From Pseudomonas yamanorum (GTDB lineage Bacteria > Pseudomonadota > Gammaproteobacteria > Pseudomonadales > Pseudomonadaceae): a stretch of DNA of 64,000 nucleotides. The translations under genes and the position numbers were made by a program. Below, one piece after another: positions 48,849 through 59,037 of this stretch; the first letter of the stretch is position 1; each line of letters begins with the position of its first letter. Below the pieces are notes generated by a model. That model made no database searches. It had not been told where the DNA came from and saw nothing but the letters and a program-made list of their open reading frames with translations. The stretch spans positions 332,745-396,744 of the forward strand of contig NZ_JACARE010000017.1 in NCBI RefSeq assembly GCF_013386765.1. Reading direction: 5' to 3'.

Positions 48849-50414
48849 TCAGAACTGGAAGTAAAGGAACGGCGAGAAGCTCTGCGCCGAAAGTTTGAGA
48901 ATCGATGCCACGAACAGCAGCAGCACTGCAGCGCGCATGGCGTAGCGTGGCCAGGTGGCGCTCCAGTAGGCCGGTTGCACGGTGGCCTCGGTGCCCACGG
49001 TGTAGCCGGGCTCATGGATGCTGCCCGGGTTGTCGCCGGGTACCGCCTTGATCAAGCCCGGTTGGGCAGTGGCCGGGCCATCGGCCTGGGTATTGACTGC
49101 AGGCTTGGTTTTTTCCGGTGGGCGGTTGCTGTAGAAGTCCCGCAGACCGAAGAACGCCAGGGTTGCGTACGCCACCACCAGGGTTGCCACTTGCAGGCCG
49201 GTGAGGCTGGCGCGGTTGAGTTCCGACAGCGACCATTCGCCGAAGCTGAACATCGCGCCGTACATGCGACCGGCCACGTGCAGGTTTTCCGAGCGGAAGA
49301 TCACCCAGCCCATCACCACCAGCAGGAAGGTGAAGGCCCAGCGCACGACGTTGAAACTGCGCGGTGCGGTGTTGAGGCCGATGGCTTTTTCAATCGCCAG
49401 CCACATGCCGTGCCAGGCGCCCCACACGATGTAGGTGATGTTCGCCCCGTGCCACAGGCCACCCAGGAGCATGGTCAGGAACAGGTTGCGGTAGGTGGTC
49501 AGCGTGCCTTTACGGTTGCCGCCCAGGGTGATGTACAGGTAGTCACGCAGCCAGGTGGACAGGCTGATGTGCCAGCGCCGCCAGAACTCGGTGATCGACT
49601 GGCTGATGTACGGCTGCTTGAAGTTTTCCATGAAGCGGAAACCCATCATCAAGCCCAGACCGATCGCCATGTCGCTGTAGCCGGAGAAGTCGAAGTACAG
49701 CTGCGCGGTGTAGGCCAGCGCGCCGAGCCAGGCGTCTCCCGTTGTCGGGTTTTGCAGGGCGAAGCAATGGTCGGCGACCACCGCCAGGGTGTCGGCGATG
49801 AAAACCTTCTTGATGAAACCCTGCATGAATCGCGTGCAGCCCTCGGAGAATTTATCCAGGGTGTGGGTGCGGTTGTTGAACTGGTCGGCCAGGTCGCGAA
49901 AGCGCAACACGGGGCCGGCAATCAGGTGCGGGAAGATCGCCACGAACGCCGCAAAGTCGATCAGGTTGCGGGTGGCCGGCGTGTCGCCGCGATACACGTC
50001 GATGATGTAGCTGATGGACTCGAAGATGTAGAACGAGATCCCGATCGGCAACAGCACGTGGGTGAGGATGAAGGGCTCCAAGCCCGCCGACTTCATCATC
50101 AGGTTGATGCTGTCGACGCCGAAGTTGGCGTACTTGAAGTAGCCGAGAATGCACAGGTCGACCGCCACGCCCAACAGCAGCCAGCGCTGGGCCGGCTTGG
50201 TGCGCACGCCTGCCGCACCGACCTTGAGGCCGATCCAGTAGTTCCACAGTGTCACGGCGGCGAACAGCGCCAGGAAGTCCACTCGCCACCAGGCGTAGAA
50301 CACATAGCTGGCAATCAGCAGCAGCAGATTGCGATAGCGTTGCCCGCTCAAGTAGTACAAGCCGAGGAAGATCGGCAAGAACAGAAACAGGAACACATTG
50401 GACGAGAAAACCAT
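48849..50414 (-). CDS. algI: alginate O-acetylation membrane protein AlgI (MBOAT)
   Basis: AlgI is the multi-spanning MBOAT protein thought to bring acetyl groups across the inner membrane. The ATG at 50414 is chosen because GGAGA lies five to six bases before it and the 521 residues then start MVFSSNVFLFLFLP like the known protein. The MBOAT histidine lies in LLGGLWHGANITYIVWGAWHG near residue 320. About 230 bases with repeats separate it from algL, the largest gap in the operon. Confidence 0.96.
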   Translation of the reverse strand: MVFSSNVFLFLFLPIFLGLYYLSGQRYRNLLLLIASYVFYAWWRVDFLALFAAVTLWNYWIGLKVGAAGVRTKPAQRWLLLGVAVDLCILGYFKYANFGVDSINLMMKSAGLEPFILTHVLLPIGISFYIFESISYIIDVYRGDTPATRNLIDFAAFVAIFPHLIAGPVLRFRDLADQFNNRTHTLDKFSEGCTRFMQGFIKKVFIADTLAVVADHCFALQNPTTGDAWLGALAYTAQLYFDFSGYSDMAIGLGLMMGFRFMENFKQPYISQSITEFWRRWHISLSTWLRDYLYITLGGNRKGTLTTYRNLFLTMLLGGLWHGANITYIVWGAWHGMWLAIEKAIGLNTAPRSFNVVRWAFTFLLVVMGWVIFRSENLHVAGRMYGAMFSFGEWSLSELNRASLTGLQVATLVVAYATLAFFGLRDFYSNRPPEKTKPAVNTQADGPATAQPGLIKAVPGDNPGSIHEPGYTVGTEATVQPAYWSATWPRYAMRAAVLLLFVASILKLSAQSFSPFLYFQF

Positions 50415-50511
50415 CCCGATCTCTCCATGTTTAACCAACAGTCAAGGGCCAACGGCCCCCCCAAACCCCCCACGAATCTGGGAGGGTGTACGCGTTCAGT
50501 GTGTCGGCTCA

Positions 50512-50643
50512 TGTGGGAGCCGGGCTTGCCCGCGATGGGATCAACTCGGTTTGTCTGAATTACCGAGGTGTCTGCATCGCAGGCAAGCCAGCTCCCACAT
50601 AAAGCCAGCTCCCACATTTGGACCGAGTCCAGGTGTGGGAGCT
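50512..50643. repeat. REP-type repeat cluster between algL and algI
   Basis: A full inverted pair (TGTGGGAGCCGGGCTTGCCC at 50512; inverted copy ending at 50599) is followed by a half unit AGCCAGCTCCCACA (50603-50616) and another outward TGTGGGAGC (50634-50642). It fills most of the algL-algI gap, so the mRNA has several alternative stems here. Confidence 0.92.
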
Positions 50644-50648
50644 TTGTA

Positions 50649-51758
50649 TCAGCTGCCTTTGTTGCCTTTTTCGTGCGTCGGGTCGTAGACCTTGGTCAGG
50701 TCACCCCCGAGGCGGAACGTCTTGAACGGCTGCATCCCGTGCTTGCGCTCGATCACATCCGGCGCGCAGGTGTAGAGGGTGCAGAAGGGCTCAAGCCAGG
50801 CAAATTTCATGTCTTCCTTGAGGTCCTTCATGTCCTGTTCCTTGCCGTTCTTCTTCTCGAAGATTTCCGGGTCTTTCACCCCGGCCAGCACGTTGTCACC
50901 CAGGCGTTTCAACGCGCCGTTGTTTTCCTGGCGCAGGTCAACACCGTTGACCAGGGCGAAACTGGCGATCATCGCCAGCGGCGGCAGCGCGTAGTTGTGG
51001 TACGACAAGGCCCGTTGCTGGCGCTTCAATTCGTTGGGCAGGAAGCCTTGGGCATCCACCTGATTGGCGCCGACCTTGTATTCCTTCACGGCCCAGTCAA
51101 ACAGGTCGCGGCGGTTGGTGGCGATGGACGTCGCCATCACCGACCAGGCAGCCCAGTAGGAGTGGTTGTTGGTTTTATCCAGCGGCAGGTTGTCCCAGTC
51201 GCTTACCACCTGGTCGGCCATCTTGCTGAACCAGGCTTCGATCAACTGCGACTCCTGCTGGTGGTTGGCCAGCGGGTGGGAGTCGGAGAACTTCAGGCGC
51301 ACATAGGCCGAAGCCATGCTGCCCAGGGCCCATTTGCGCATGGACTTGCCGGTGTGGTTGAAGTCCTTGGACATCAACGCATCCGCCTTGGCCCAACTGG
51401 TGAGCCAGTTCAGCGTGCATTCCAGCTGCTCCGGGCGGCCGTCGCGCATGAACTGCATCACGCGCTTGCTGGTGTCTTTTTCCAGCTTGGTGATGTCGGC
51501 GGTGCTGTCGCGAAAGGCTTTTTCGGACTGCACATTAAGGGTCGAGCGGGCTTTGTCCGAACCTTCGTACTTGCTGCGAAATTGCAGCGAGCCGGTGTAC
51601 GGCGCCGGCATGGCGTCGCAGTCATTCTTGAAGTCGCCGGTCTTGAACGCTTCCACCGGGGCGAAATAACCCTGGGGTGGACGCAGTGGCGCGGCGGCGT
51701 TGACTGAACCGGCAAACATCGCCAGGCCCAGCAGCGTTGGAATCAATAACTTCTGCAT
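50649..51758 (-). CDS. algL: periplasmic alginate lyase AlgL
   Basis: AlgL cleaves alginate by beta-elimination and clears stray polymer from the periplasm. The ATG at 51758 is preferred: GAGG stands six bases before it, and the 369 residues then start with a signal peptide ([22 protein letters not shown]). An ATG at 51770 overlapping the algX stop is the alternative. The catalytic motif [12 protein letters not shown] and the tyrosine in [12 protein letters not shown] match the polysaccharide lyase 5 family. KYEGSD near residue 60 is also conserved. Confidence 0.96.
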   Translation of the reverse strand: MQKLLIPTLLGLAMFAGSVNAAAPLRPPQGYFAPVEAFKTGDFKNDCDAMPAPYTGSLQFRSKYEGSDKARSTLNVQSEKAFRDSTADITKLEKDTSKRVMQFMRDGRPEQLECTLNWLTSWAKADALMSKDFNHTGKSMRKWALGSMASAYVRLKFSDSHPLANHQQESQLIEAWFSKMADQVVSDWDNLPLDKTNNHSYWAAWSVMATSIATNRRDLFDWAVKEYKVGANQVDAQGFLPNELKRQQRALSYHNYALPPLAMIASFALVNGVDLRQENNGALKRLGDNVLAGVKDPEIFEKKNGKEQDMKDLKEDMKFAWLEPFCTLYTCAPDVIERKHGMQPFKTFRLGGDLTKVYDPTHEKGNKGS

Positions 51759-51766
51759 AAGTAACC

Positions 51767-53215
51767 TCATTGCCCCGTTGAAGCAGTCTGTTGACCACCG
51801 GCAGGGAATACGTTGCGTGTGCAAATTTTCGCTTCTACCTTCTGCGCGGCCTGGCCCGCTTCGGGGCCCTGCACTTCCACGGCCAGCAGGTTTTGCGTGG
51901 CCCAGTCTTCGTCGGTGCGCAGTTCGAAGGCGAAACGCCCGTCTGTATCGGATGTTTCGGGTTTCTCGATCTTGATGTCCTCGTGGCGCCCGTTCATGTA
52001 CCAGAGGGTGGCTTGCAGGGTTTTCACCGAAGGGTCGGCGAAGCGGATGTCGACCTGATGGCTGGAGTTGCGCAGGTCTTTGTTCGAACTGTTAACCAGC
52101 AATTCGTTCTTGCCGGGTTTCAACGTGGCGCTGGCACTCATCTGCGCGGTCTTGCCTTCGCAGCCGTTGTCCAGCAGCGCCATCATCTGGCGGTAGATGG
52201 TTTCCTGGTCGAGGCGGTACAGCGGCGAGAACTCCCAGATCAGAATCTTCGGCGGGGTTTTCTGGAATTCTTCGCTGCCCAGGTACTGGATCATCGAACC
52301 TTCCAGGCCACCGCCGGGGAAGGCGACGTTGAGGATGTCGGCACCGATTTCCTGTTCCAGGAAGCCGGCGAAGTTGTAGTTCTTGCCGCTGTGGCTGGTG
52401 CCCACGAGGGTGATCTGCGGGTTGCCGGAATCACCGAACAGGTCGCCGTCGCCCGCTTCACCCTTGGGCTCGGTGGTGAACTGGTCCATGTACTGGATCG
52501 CGTAGCTGGTGCCGCACAGTTGCCCGGCCATGTTGTGCAGGGTGCCGGTCTTGCCCATGCGCCCGGACCGTTTGGTCTCGAATTCACGCTGCGGGATACC
52601 GGCGAATTCCGGCATCGCGCGCACTTTGGCGCCGACGATTTTGGCGGTGCGCTGGGCGCCGTACGGCGTCCAGTGTTGGTCGCCGCGGAAGTAGAAATCG
52701 TGGGCCGGCAACTCGTCGGGCAGTTGCTCGTTGGTCAAAGGCGACAGGTCCGGCACCACGTAGCCCATCTTGGCGAAGCGGCCGAGCATGGTCTTGTAAT
52801 TGCCCAGGGCCTTGTCGAAATCGAACTTGGCTTTCTCTTCGGGGTTGAGCTTGTTGCGGTTCACCAGGCCACGGGTTGGCTGGTACACCACCACCAGTTC
52901 CACGCCCTTGCTCTTGAACGCATCGTGCAACTGCTGCATGCGTTTGTAGCCGGCGGGGCTGGTGTCGAATTCGGTGCGCAGGTCTTCCTGGGTCCGGAAC
53001 AGCCAGTCGCCCTGGGCTTGCACCAGGGTGGTGAAGTTCTGCTGGTAGCGCGTGGTGTAGTTCTTCGCGTCGTGGGCGGCCGGGCACAGGCTGCAGCACG
53101 GTTCGGCGCTGAATTTCGGCGCCTGGACTTCGTCGGCGCGCACGCCCTGGCTGGCCGCGAGCAGGCCGAGGGTCAAACCCGAAAGGCTGAGCAGTTTGAT
53201 CATGTGTGGGTGCAT
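51767..53215 (-). CDS. algX: alginate O-acetyltransferase AlgX
   Basis: AlgX is the periplasmic enzyme that acetylates mannuronate residues of the polymer. It has an N-terminal SGNH-like domain and a C-terminal carbohydrate-binding module. The start is taken as ATG 53215, with GAGG nine bases upstream, giving 482 residues; ATG 53224 is possible. The catalytic Asp and His lie in [11 protein letters not shown] and the serine in [13 protein letters not shown]. Their mutual spacing equals that of D174, H176 and S269 of the P. aeruginosa enzyme as I recall it. Confidence 0.96.
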   Translation of the reverse strand: MHPHMIKLLSLSGLTLGLLAASQGVRADEVQAPKFSAEPCCSLCPAAHDAKNYTTRYQQNFTTLVQAQGDWLFRTQEDLRTEFDTSPAGYKRMQQLHDAFKSKGVELVVVYQPTRGLVNRNKLNPEEKAKFDFDKALGNYKTMLGRFAKMGYVVPDLSPLTNEQLPDELPAHDFYFRGDQHWTPYGAQRTAKIVGAKVRAMPEFAGIPQREFETKRSGRMGKTGTLHNMAGQLCGTSYAIQYMDQFTTEPKGEAGDGDLFGDSGNPQITLVGTSHSGKNYNFAGFLEQEIGADILNVAFPGGGLEGSMIQYLGSEEFQKTPPKILIWEFSPLYRLDQETIYRQMMALLDNGCEGKTAQMSASATLKPGKNELLVNSSNKDLRNSSHQVDIRFADPSVKTLQATLWYMNGRHEDIKIEKPETSDTDGRFAFELRTDEDWATQNLLAVEVQGPEAGQAAQKVEAKICTRNVFPAGGQQTASTGQ

Positions 53216-53226
53216 AAAGGTCATCC

Positions 53227-54804
53227 TCAGTCCTGCATTTCGGTCTGGCGTTCGACAGGGTCGATCAGCACGGCTTTCTTCTGGCGTACCAGCAAGTCGA
53301 GAATCTCTTCCTGGCGATCGCCGAGGACGCCCGAGAAGCTGATGCCACTGGATTTGGTCGGCGCAAGCATCGACACGCGGTACAGCTCGACACTCAATGG
53401 AGAGTCGATGGACAGCGGCCCGCTGCCGTTGGCGGCCAGCTCACCGCCGACCACGATCAGCGAGACCTTGGTGTCGAACGGGTCGAGGGCGATGTCGCGG
53501 TCGGTGTCGGTCAGATCCTTGATGTGGCCGTACACGCCGGTCAGCCCGTTGGCCATGGCCACGTTCTCGTACAGGCGAATGTTCACGCTGTTACGCACGC
53601 GGATGCCGTGGCGACGGTTGCTGATCACCTTGTTGCCCCACAGCAGGTTATCGCCGCTCTCGTAGAGGGTGATGCCGTCGGTGTGGTTGCGGTAGATCTC
53701 GTTGTCGGCGATCAGGTTGTTGACGCTGTTACGGTCGATCACCAGGCCCGAGAGCTTGTTGTCGAAGCTGCGGTTGTTGAAGATGAAGCTGTCGTTCACT
53801 TCCCGGGAAATGATGATGCCGTGCTTCTTCTTCGTGCCGTAGACGGTGTTGTCGGTGATGATCAAACCGTGGGAACGGTCGTGGGGGTCAATGCCGTAGA
53901 CGATGTTGTCTTTGTAGGTATTGCCCTTGAGCACAAAGCCGGTGGTTTCGTAGCAGTAGAAGCCGTACCACATGTCCGAGAATTCGGAGTCGACGATCCA
54001 GCCCGTCGGCTCGGGGCGCTTGAGCACCTTGGCCATGTTCGGCGTGTACTGGGAAATACTCACGCCGTAAGACTTACTGTTGGCGTAGCCGAAGCTGGCC
54101 ATCTTGCTGTTGGCGATGTAGGTCTCGGTACCGCCCCAGGCCAGCAGGAACGGGCGGAATTCCTTGGGCGACTGGAAGGTCGCCGGGCCGTTGGTCTTCT
54201 CGCGCCAGCCGGTGATTCTGGTGTCGCGCACAAACAGCTGGCCGTCGTTGATCAGGAACGAACCGGCTTCCTGGGACAGGCGCAACTCCTGGGTCTGCTT
54301 GTCGATTTCGAGGATGCCTTTACGGCCCACCACGATCGGCAACTTGGCCAGGAACACCCCCGGCGAGGTTTCGCTGAAGTACTGCTTGGGCACTTTCTTC
54401 AGCAGATCCTTGAGGTTCATGTAGCCGTCGTCGACGAAGATCGCCTGGGGAATGCCGTGCTGGCGCACCACCCATTCGGCCATCTTGTTGTCGCCGCCGA
54501 TGAAGTCCTTCAGGGCGTCTTCCTGCATCATCCGGCGGATGCTGATCTTGCCGGGTTTCGTACGCACGATTTTCTTCGCGATATTCGCTGCGGTGTAGCC
54601 GGACACATCCGGCAGCGCCGGCTTGGCCATCTCCAGCGGCGCGGTCGGCGGGCTGGAGATGGTGTAGGTCTTGGCCTGTTGCAGCTCTTTGGCGATGGTC
54701 GGCGCCTTGACCTGCTGCGCGACATCGGCGAAGGCCGAAGTGCTGGCCAGCAGCATGGCTGCGACCAGCAGGCTGACCGAGCCTTTGAGGGCTTGAGGGT
54801 TCAT
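53227..54804 (-). CDS. algG: mannuronan C5-epimerase AlgG
   Basis: AlgG converts mannuronate to guluronate in the polymer within the periplasm. The ATG at 54804 has GGGAG eight bases before it, which is better than the ATG at 54819 that overlaps the algE stop; it gives 525 residues with a signal peptide ending TSAFA. The C-terminal half is a right-handed beta-helix, visible as repeated short strands (NNLIADNEIYRNHTDGI). The catalytic DPHD motif lies in YGIDPHDRSHGL. Confidence 0.96.
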   Translation of the reverse strand: MNPQALKGSVSLLVAAMLLASTSAFADVAQQVKAPTIAKELQQAKTYTISSPPTAPLEMAKPALPDVSGYTAANIAKKIVRTKPGKISIRRMMQEDALKDFIGGDNKMAEWVVRQHGIPQAIFVDDGYMNLKDLLKKVPKQYFSETSPGVFLAKLPIVVGRKGILEIDKQTQELRLSQEAGSFLINDGQLFVRDTRITGWREKTNGPATFQSPKEFRPFLLAWGGTETYIANSKMASFGYANSKSYGVSISQYTPNMAKVLKRPEPTGWIVDSEFSDMWYGFYCYETTGFVLKGNTYKDNIVYGIDPHDRSHGLIITDNTVYGTKKKHGIIISREVNDSFIFNNRSFDNKLSGLVIDRNSVNNLIADNEIYRNHTDGITLYESGDNLLWGNKVISNRRHGIRVRNSVNIRLYENVAMANGLTGVYGHIKDLTDTDRDIALDPFDTKVSLIVVGGELAANGSGPLSIDSPLSVELYRVSMLAPTKSSGISFSGVLGDRQEEILDLLVRQKKAVLIDPVERQTEMQD

Positions 54805-54818
54805 TGCGCAGGCTCCCA

Positions 54819-56306
54819 TCAGAACTTCCAGATCACGTCGACAAAGGCGCGATGCATGTACGAGTCGACCTGGCTGCCGTAGGCGTCGCCCGGCTTGAAC
54901 ACACCGGCACGGAAGCGCACCAGGGCCGACGGTTCGTCGATCGACTGGCTGAGCCCGGCCGGCAGCAGGCCTTTCTTGAAGTACTTGGTGACCACCAGGT
55001 CCATCTCCTGGCCCAGGTCCTTCTTGCCGTCTTCAAGCGGCAGGGAAGTGCTGGACAGGATCGCGCCGGTCACGTCATCGGTGTTGTTCTGCACGGCATC
55101 GATGCCGTTGCTGCCCACCGGCTTGTTGCCGTCGACGCGCCAGAACTTGTGGTACACGAGGCTGGCGTCATAGTCCTCACGCAGCTGCCAGGAACCGAAC
55201 AGGCTCATGGACTGCATGTTGTTCATTTCGCCACGGAACGCTTCGCCGAAACGGTGGACGCGGGACTGGGTACCGGTCCAGTTCGAACGGTTGCTTTGCA
55301 GGCCGTTCTGCTCGTATTCGGCGCTGGCGCGGGAGTAGGCGGCGCCCACTTGCCACTGTGGGTCGAGGCGCAGGCGCACACCCAGGTCGGTGGCCCAGCC
55401 ATTCACGTCATCGCTGCGCTTGGCGTTGGTCGGCCGGGTGCCGTCGGCGTTCAAGGCGTTGACCGTGTCGCGGTCGCCCTGCATGCCGGTGACGCTGGCC
55501 CAGTAGTTGACGGTGTTGGTGTTGCGCCAGTTATAGGCGTCGCTGTTGGCTTCGATGCCGAGCCAGGTCAGGTCGCCGTTCTCGCGTTTGTCCAGCGAGT
55601 CGGTGGCCACGCCTGGTTGCGGGTAGTCGAGCTTGCCGTCGTCATGGGTGTGGTGCGCGCGCAGGCCGATCCACTGGCCTGGCGTCCACTGATAGGCGGC
55701 GTCGGCGTACAGGTGCTGACGGTCCTTGTCCTTGGGCGACAGTTCCTTGAGGTCGGTGCGGTATTCGCTGAAACGCTCGGCGACGCCGACATTGGCCTTG
55801 AGCAAGGTGGTGTCGAAGGTCCAGTTCAGCGCTTCGATATTGGTGTCGCGCCATTGGCCGTCGTCATTGCGCAGGCGTTGGCGACCCAGCTTGAGGATCT
55901 CGCCGGGGTAGGGCGTGAAGCCGCCGTAGGCGACCCAGAACTCGCGCATCGCCAGGTAGTTCTTCTTGCTCTTGCGGTCGTCATTGCTGGTCTGTTGGGT
56001 GGCGTCATCGGAGGACTGTTGCAGGGTGTCGGTCTCGATGATGTCGCTGGACGTCACCGCCTGGCCCATGGCGTAGGCGCTCCAGTTGCCGCTTTCGCCG
56101 TAGATCCACGGGCGCAGGTCGAGGCCGATGCCGTTGACGTCGCCGCCTTTCTGGGTGCCCAGGTCGCGGTCATCTTCGGACTGGCCGGTGACTTTCACTT
56201 CCAGGCCGAAGTTCTTGGCTTCGGTCAGCGCGGCCAGGGTCGGGCACGACCACAGCAGGGCGAAGGTCAGGCCGATGCCGGCCTTGACGAATGGATTGAG
56301 CTTCAT
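54819..56306 (-). CDS. algE: outer-membrane alginate exporter AlgE
   Basis: AlgE is the outer-membrane barrel through which alginate leaves the cell. The 495 residues have a signal peptide (about 1-25, ending TLAA), many alternating strands with aromatic girdles and a terminal Phe in VDVIWKF. It overlaps algK by four bases (ATGA) and abuts algG. The barrel is arginine-rich (for example [10 protein letters not shown]), as fits an anion-selective channel. Confidence 0.96.
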   Translation of the reverse strand: MKLNPFVKAGIGLTFALLWSCPTLAALTEAKNFGLEVKVTGQSEDDRDLGTQKGGDVNGIGLDLRPWIYGESGNWSAYAMGQAVTSSDIIETDTLQQSSDDATQQTSNDDRKSKKNYLAMREFWVAYGGFTPYPGEILKLGRQRLRNDDGQWRDTNIEALNWTFDTTLLKANVGVAERFSEYRTDLKELSPKDKDRQHLYADAAYQWTPGQWIGLRAHHTHDDGKLDYPQPGVATDSLDKRENGDLTWLGIEANSDAYNWRNTNTVNYWASVTGMQGDRDTVNALNADGTRPTNAKRSDDVNGWATDLGVRLRLDPQWQVGAAYSRASAEYEQNGLQSNRSNWTGTQSRVHRFGEAFRGEMNNMQSMSLFGSWQLREDYDASLVYHKFWRVDGNKPVGSNGIDAVQNNTDDVTGAILSSTSLPLEDGKKDLGQEMDLVVTKYFKKGLLPAGLSQSIDEPSALVRFRAGVFKPGDAYGSQVDSYMHRAFVDVIWKF

Positions 56307-57811
56307 AGGGATTCCTCGCCGTCTTCTTCTTGCAGGGCGTGCAATTGCAGCGTGCTTTGGGCCAGGGTGCCGCGCACGGCCAGTTCCTGTTGCACCAGGC
56401 GTTGGCCTTCGGCGCGTTGCTCCGGGGTCAGCGGGGCTTCGAGCTGGGTCGCCAGGTCGTTGGCTTCCGGCGTGTCCTGGGCCTTGGCCAGCTGGCTGAA
56501 GACATAGGCGTTAAGCGGGTCGGGCTTGGTGCCCTTGCCTTGGGAAAACAGTTGGGCGATCGCAAAGTCGGCGCTGTTCTGGCCGTTGCGTGCAGCGGTC
56601 AGCAAATGGTCCAGGGCCTTTTGCGAATAGACCTTGCCCAGGTAGCCTCGGCGGTAGATCTGGCCGAGGTAGTAATCGGCGGCGACTTCGCGGCCGACGG
56701 CTTTCTGGAAGTGTTCTTCGGCGGCCTTGGCGTCAGCCGGGACCCACTTGCCTTCGTAGTAGAGCTTGCCCAGCAGCAGTTCGGCGCGGGGCTGGTCGGC
56801 GGCGCGGCCGTTGTCCAGGTACTTCATCATCTGGTCGACGTCGCCCAGTTCCGGGAAGTCGTAAAGCAGTTGCGCCAGGCTGACCCAGGACGCCGGGTAG
56901 CCCGGGGCGATTTTTTCCAGCAGGGCCTGGGCGGTTTTTTCGTCGGTCTTGCCCAGGGTGGCATCACCCAGCACGCGAGCGACGCTGTCGACCCGTTGGG
57001 CGGTGACGGTGCCACGGCTGTAGCCTGCTTCCATCTGCTTGAGCAGTTCGGCCTGTTTTTCCGGCTCGGCTTTTTTCTGATAGACCGTGGCCAGTTCGAC
57101 GTAGCAGATATCGGTGGTGTTCAGCGCGGCCTTGCAGATGCTTTCCACTTCGTCCAGATGCTGGTCGTAGGTGTCCTGGGTGCGATACAGCAGCACCTGG
57201 GCCAGGCCGGCTTCCGGGTAACCCGAGGCGCGCCATTTGCTGATCTGCTGCTGGGCGTTGATGTTCGGGAAACTGTGGGGGTATTGCAGGTACAGCATCG
57301 CCAGCGGAATCAGGGTGTTGCCTTCGCCATTGGCAAAGGCTTTTTTCAACAGGCCTTCGGCTTCATGGTGCTCGGCTTCGGTGGCGCCGGGCTTGGCCAC
57401 CAGCAGGCGACCCAGGCGTGCCTGGGCGCGGGGCGAGGTGTCGGCGGCCGCGCGGTACGTGGCTTCGGCCTGCTTGATCTGCTCGGGGTCGCGGGTACCG
57501 ACCTGGATATCCGCCAGGCCCACCTGGGCCTCGCTGTAGCCCAGGTCTGCCAGTTGCTGGTAGTTCTGCTGCGCGGTGACGGTGTCGCCGCGCTTCAAGG
57601 CTTCGTTGGCCAGGCGTTGGTCGGGCAGGCCGGCGCAACCGGCGAGGCTCACGGCCAGGGCCAGGGCACAATACGCCAAGGCAGAGTGGGACCTGCTTTG
57701 GGTGGGAGCTGGCTTGCCTGCGATGCCGAGGTTGGATTCACCACCGTCATCGCGGGCAAGCCCGGCTCCCACATTGGCCAGCGCTGTTTTTAGAATAGGG
57801 TTCACAGGCAT
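56303..57811 (-). CDS. algK: alginate secretion lipoprotein AlgK with REP-encoded leader
   Basis: AlgK is a periplasmic lipoprotein of Sel1/TPR-like repeats that helps place AlgE and links it to the secretion complex. From Cys-59 onward (lipobox LAGC, then [17 protein letters not shown]) it matches the family, and repeats such as [11 protein letters not shown] and [15 protein letters not shown] follow. The leader is unusual: codons for about residues 13-37 come from a REP element at 57702-57772, so the part before the hydrophobic core is near 43 residues long and acidic in the middle. ATG 57811 has GAGG only two bases before it. A GTG at 57805 with GAGG eight bases before it may be the true start. 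Confidence 0.93.
   Translation of the reverse strand: MPVNPILKTALANVGAGLARDDGGESNLGIAGKPAPTQSRSHSALAYCALALAVSLAGCAGLPDQRLANEALKRGDTVTAQQNYQQLADLGYSEAQVGLADIQVGTRDPEQIKQAEATYRAAADTSPRAQARLGRLLVAKPGATEAEHHEAEGLLKKAFANGEGNTLIPLAMLYLQYPHSFPNINAQQQISKWRASGYPEAGLAQVLLYRTQDTYDQHLDEVESICKAALNTTDICYVELATVYQKKAEPEKQAELLKQMEAGYSRGTVTAQRVDSVARVLGDATLGKTDEKTAQALLEKIAPGYPASWVSLAQLLYDFPELGDVDQMMKYLDNGRAADQPRAELLLGKLYYEGKWVPADAKAAEEHFQKAVGREVAADYYLGQIYRRGYLGKVYSQKALDHLLTAARNGQNSADFAIAQLFSQGKGTKPDPLNAYVFSQLAKAQDTPEANDLATQLEAPLTPEQRAEGQRLVQQELAVRGTLAQSTLQLHALQEEDGEESL
57702..57772. repeat. REP-type repeat inside the algK reading frame
   Basis: GTGGGAGCTGGCTTGCCTGC at 57702 and an inverted copy ending GGCTCCCAC at 57772 flank about 25 bases. 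On the coding strand it is read without a stop as [20 protein letters not shown] and a few further residues of algK. It belongs to the same family as the copies at 46909 and 50512. Confidence 0.94.
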
Positions 57812-57819
57812 GTCCTCGC

Positions 57820-59001
57820 TTACAGACCGTGAGCCATGGCTTTGTCGATCAGCCAGTTCAGGGATGGGCCACGGTCGCTGGTTACTTCAACCGGGCGACC
57901 GGCGTAGGTGCTGTCCAGCGGGGCGTCGGGTTTGATCTGCACGCGGATGTCGGAGGACATTTCAGCGCTGTTGAGGCTGGTGCTGCTGACGATGGTGCCG
58001 GTGCGCACTTGCTCTTCGTCCGCCACCTGGAAGTTCACACGGGTGCCCGGGCGAACATCGGCAAACTGGCGATAGGAGAAGCGTGCGTCAACGTTGGCCT
58101 GGCTGCCGCGTGGCACCAGTTGGAAGATCACGTCGCCCTTGCTGGCGTACTGACCGTCGGCGACCAATTGCTGGGCCACGACGCAGTCGCACGGGGAGGT
58201 GAGGGTGCCGGTCATTTGCTTGCCGAACAGCTCTTCCACCTTGGCCGGTTGCAGCTGGTCTTCGTCCAGATGGCCCTTGAGCACATCGAGCATGCTGGTG
58301 CTGAAGGTCGCCAGTGGTGCACCTTTGGCAGCGACCGCGTCACCTTTGATCAGGCTCTGCACGGTGCCGTCGCGCGGCATGGTCACGTTCATCCCGGGCA
58401 CGCTTACCAGGGCGGAAGTGGCGTGGCTGACGAAGTACATGCCGTATACCGATTTCACCACGAAGCCGAATGCGACCAGGCCCACCACGAAGATCCCGAG
58501 GCTGAAGGTCACGGCCCGCAGGCGGCCGCCGAAGCTCATGTTGCTGCCGCCGTCCTTGACCTTGCGCGCCTTGGTGAAGTTGTCGCGTTGCAGGGTCGCC
58601 AGCACGTCGCCCATGGTCACGATGTCGCCGGCCAGGTGCGAGGTGATCAGGTGGCGCAGGGTGGAGATGTCTTGTGCATCGAGGTTCTGGAACTGGCAAC
58701 CGGTGCGGCCGGTCTGGCGGTCGTAGGAGCGAATCTGCAGCTCCACGTCCATCGCCAGGCCCAGGTTATCGATCACGAACTGCAGGCGACCCTTGTGCAC
58801 GTCACCGACTTTCAGCGGCTGCTGCGGGGCGTTGAACGCCAGGCCGCCGGCAGACAGGTCGATGACCCGCACTTCCATCGGCGTATGGTCGGCGCCGAAG
58901 AAGCGCAGCTTGGCCGGGATTTTTACCCGGGCATGTTGGCGCTGGGCTTCGGATTCATGGACGACGTTGGCATTTACTGGAGCATTCATTGGGCTGTTCA
59001 T
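57820..59001 (-). CDS. alg44: alginate polymerisation co-protein Alg44 (PilZ c-di-GMP receptor)
   Basis: Alg44 activates the polymerase Alg8 when its PilZ domain binds c-di-GMP. The 393 residues have the PilZ domain at the N-terminus (about 20-115): the RxxxR motif is R21/R25 in QRQHARVKIP and the second motif is DLSAGG at 48-53. A span near 160-185 leads to a periplasmic part resembling HlyD-type adaptors (VTMPRDGTVQSLIKGD). Both binding motifs are intact, so the system should respond to c-di-GMP. The algK ATG lies eight bases after its stop. Confidence 0.97.
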   Translation of the reverse strand: MNSPMNAPVNANVVHESEAQRQHARVKIPAKLRFFGADHTPMEVRVIDLSAGGLAFNAPQQPLKVGDVHKGRLQFVIDNLGLAMDVELQIRSYDRQTGRTGCQFQNLDAQDISTLRHLITSHLAGDIVTMGDVLATLQRDNFTKARKVKDGGSNMSFGGRLRAVTFSLGIFVVGLVAFGFVVKSVYGMYFVSHATSALVSVPGMNVTMPRDGTVQSLIKGDAVAAKGAPLATFSTSMLDVLKGHLDEDQLQPAKVEELFGKQMTGTLTSPCDCVVAQQLVADGQYASKGDVIFQLVPRGSQANVDARFSYRQFADVRPGTRVNFQVADEEQVRTGTIVSSTSLNSAEMSSDIRVQIKPDAPLDSTYAGRPVEVTSDRGPSLNWLIDKAMAHGL

Positions 59002-59037
59002 CAGGTGTAGTTCCTAGTTAATTCAGGCTTGGCAGGG

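Noticed and set aside
51791..53665. 624-codon open frame antisense to algX and algG
   Set aside because: Both sense genes are certain, and the antisense product shows no recognisable domain.
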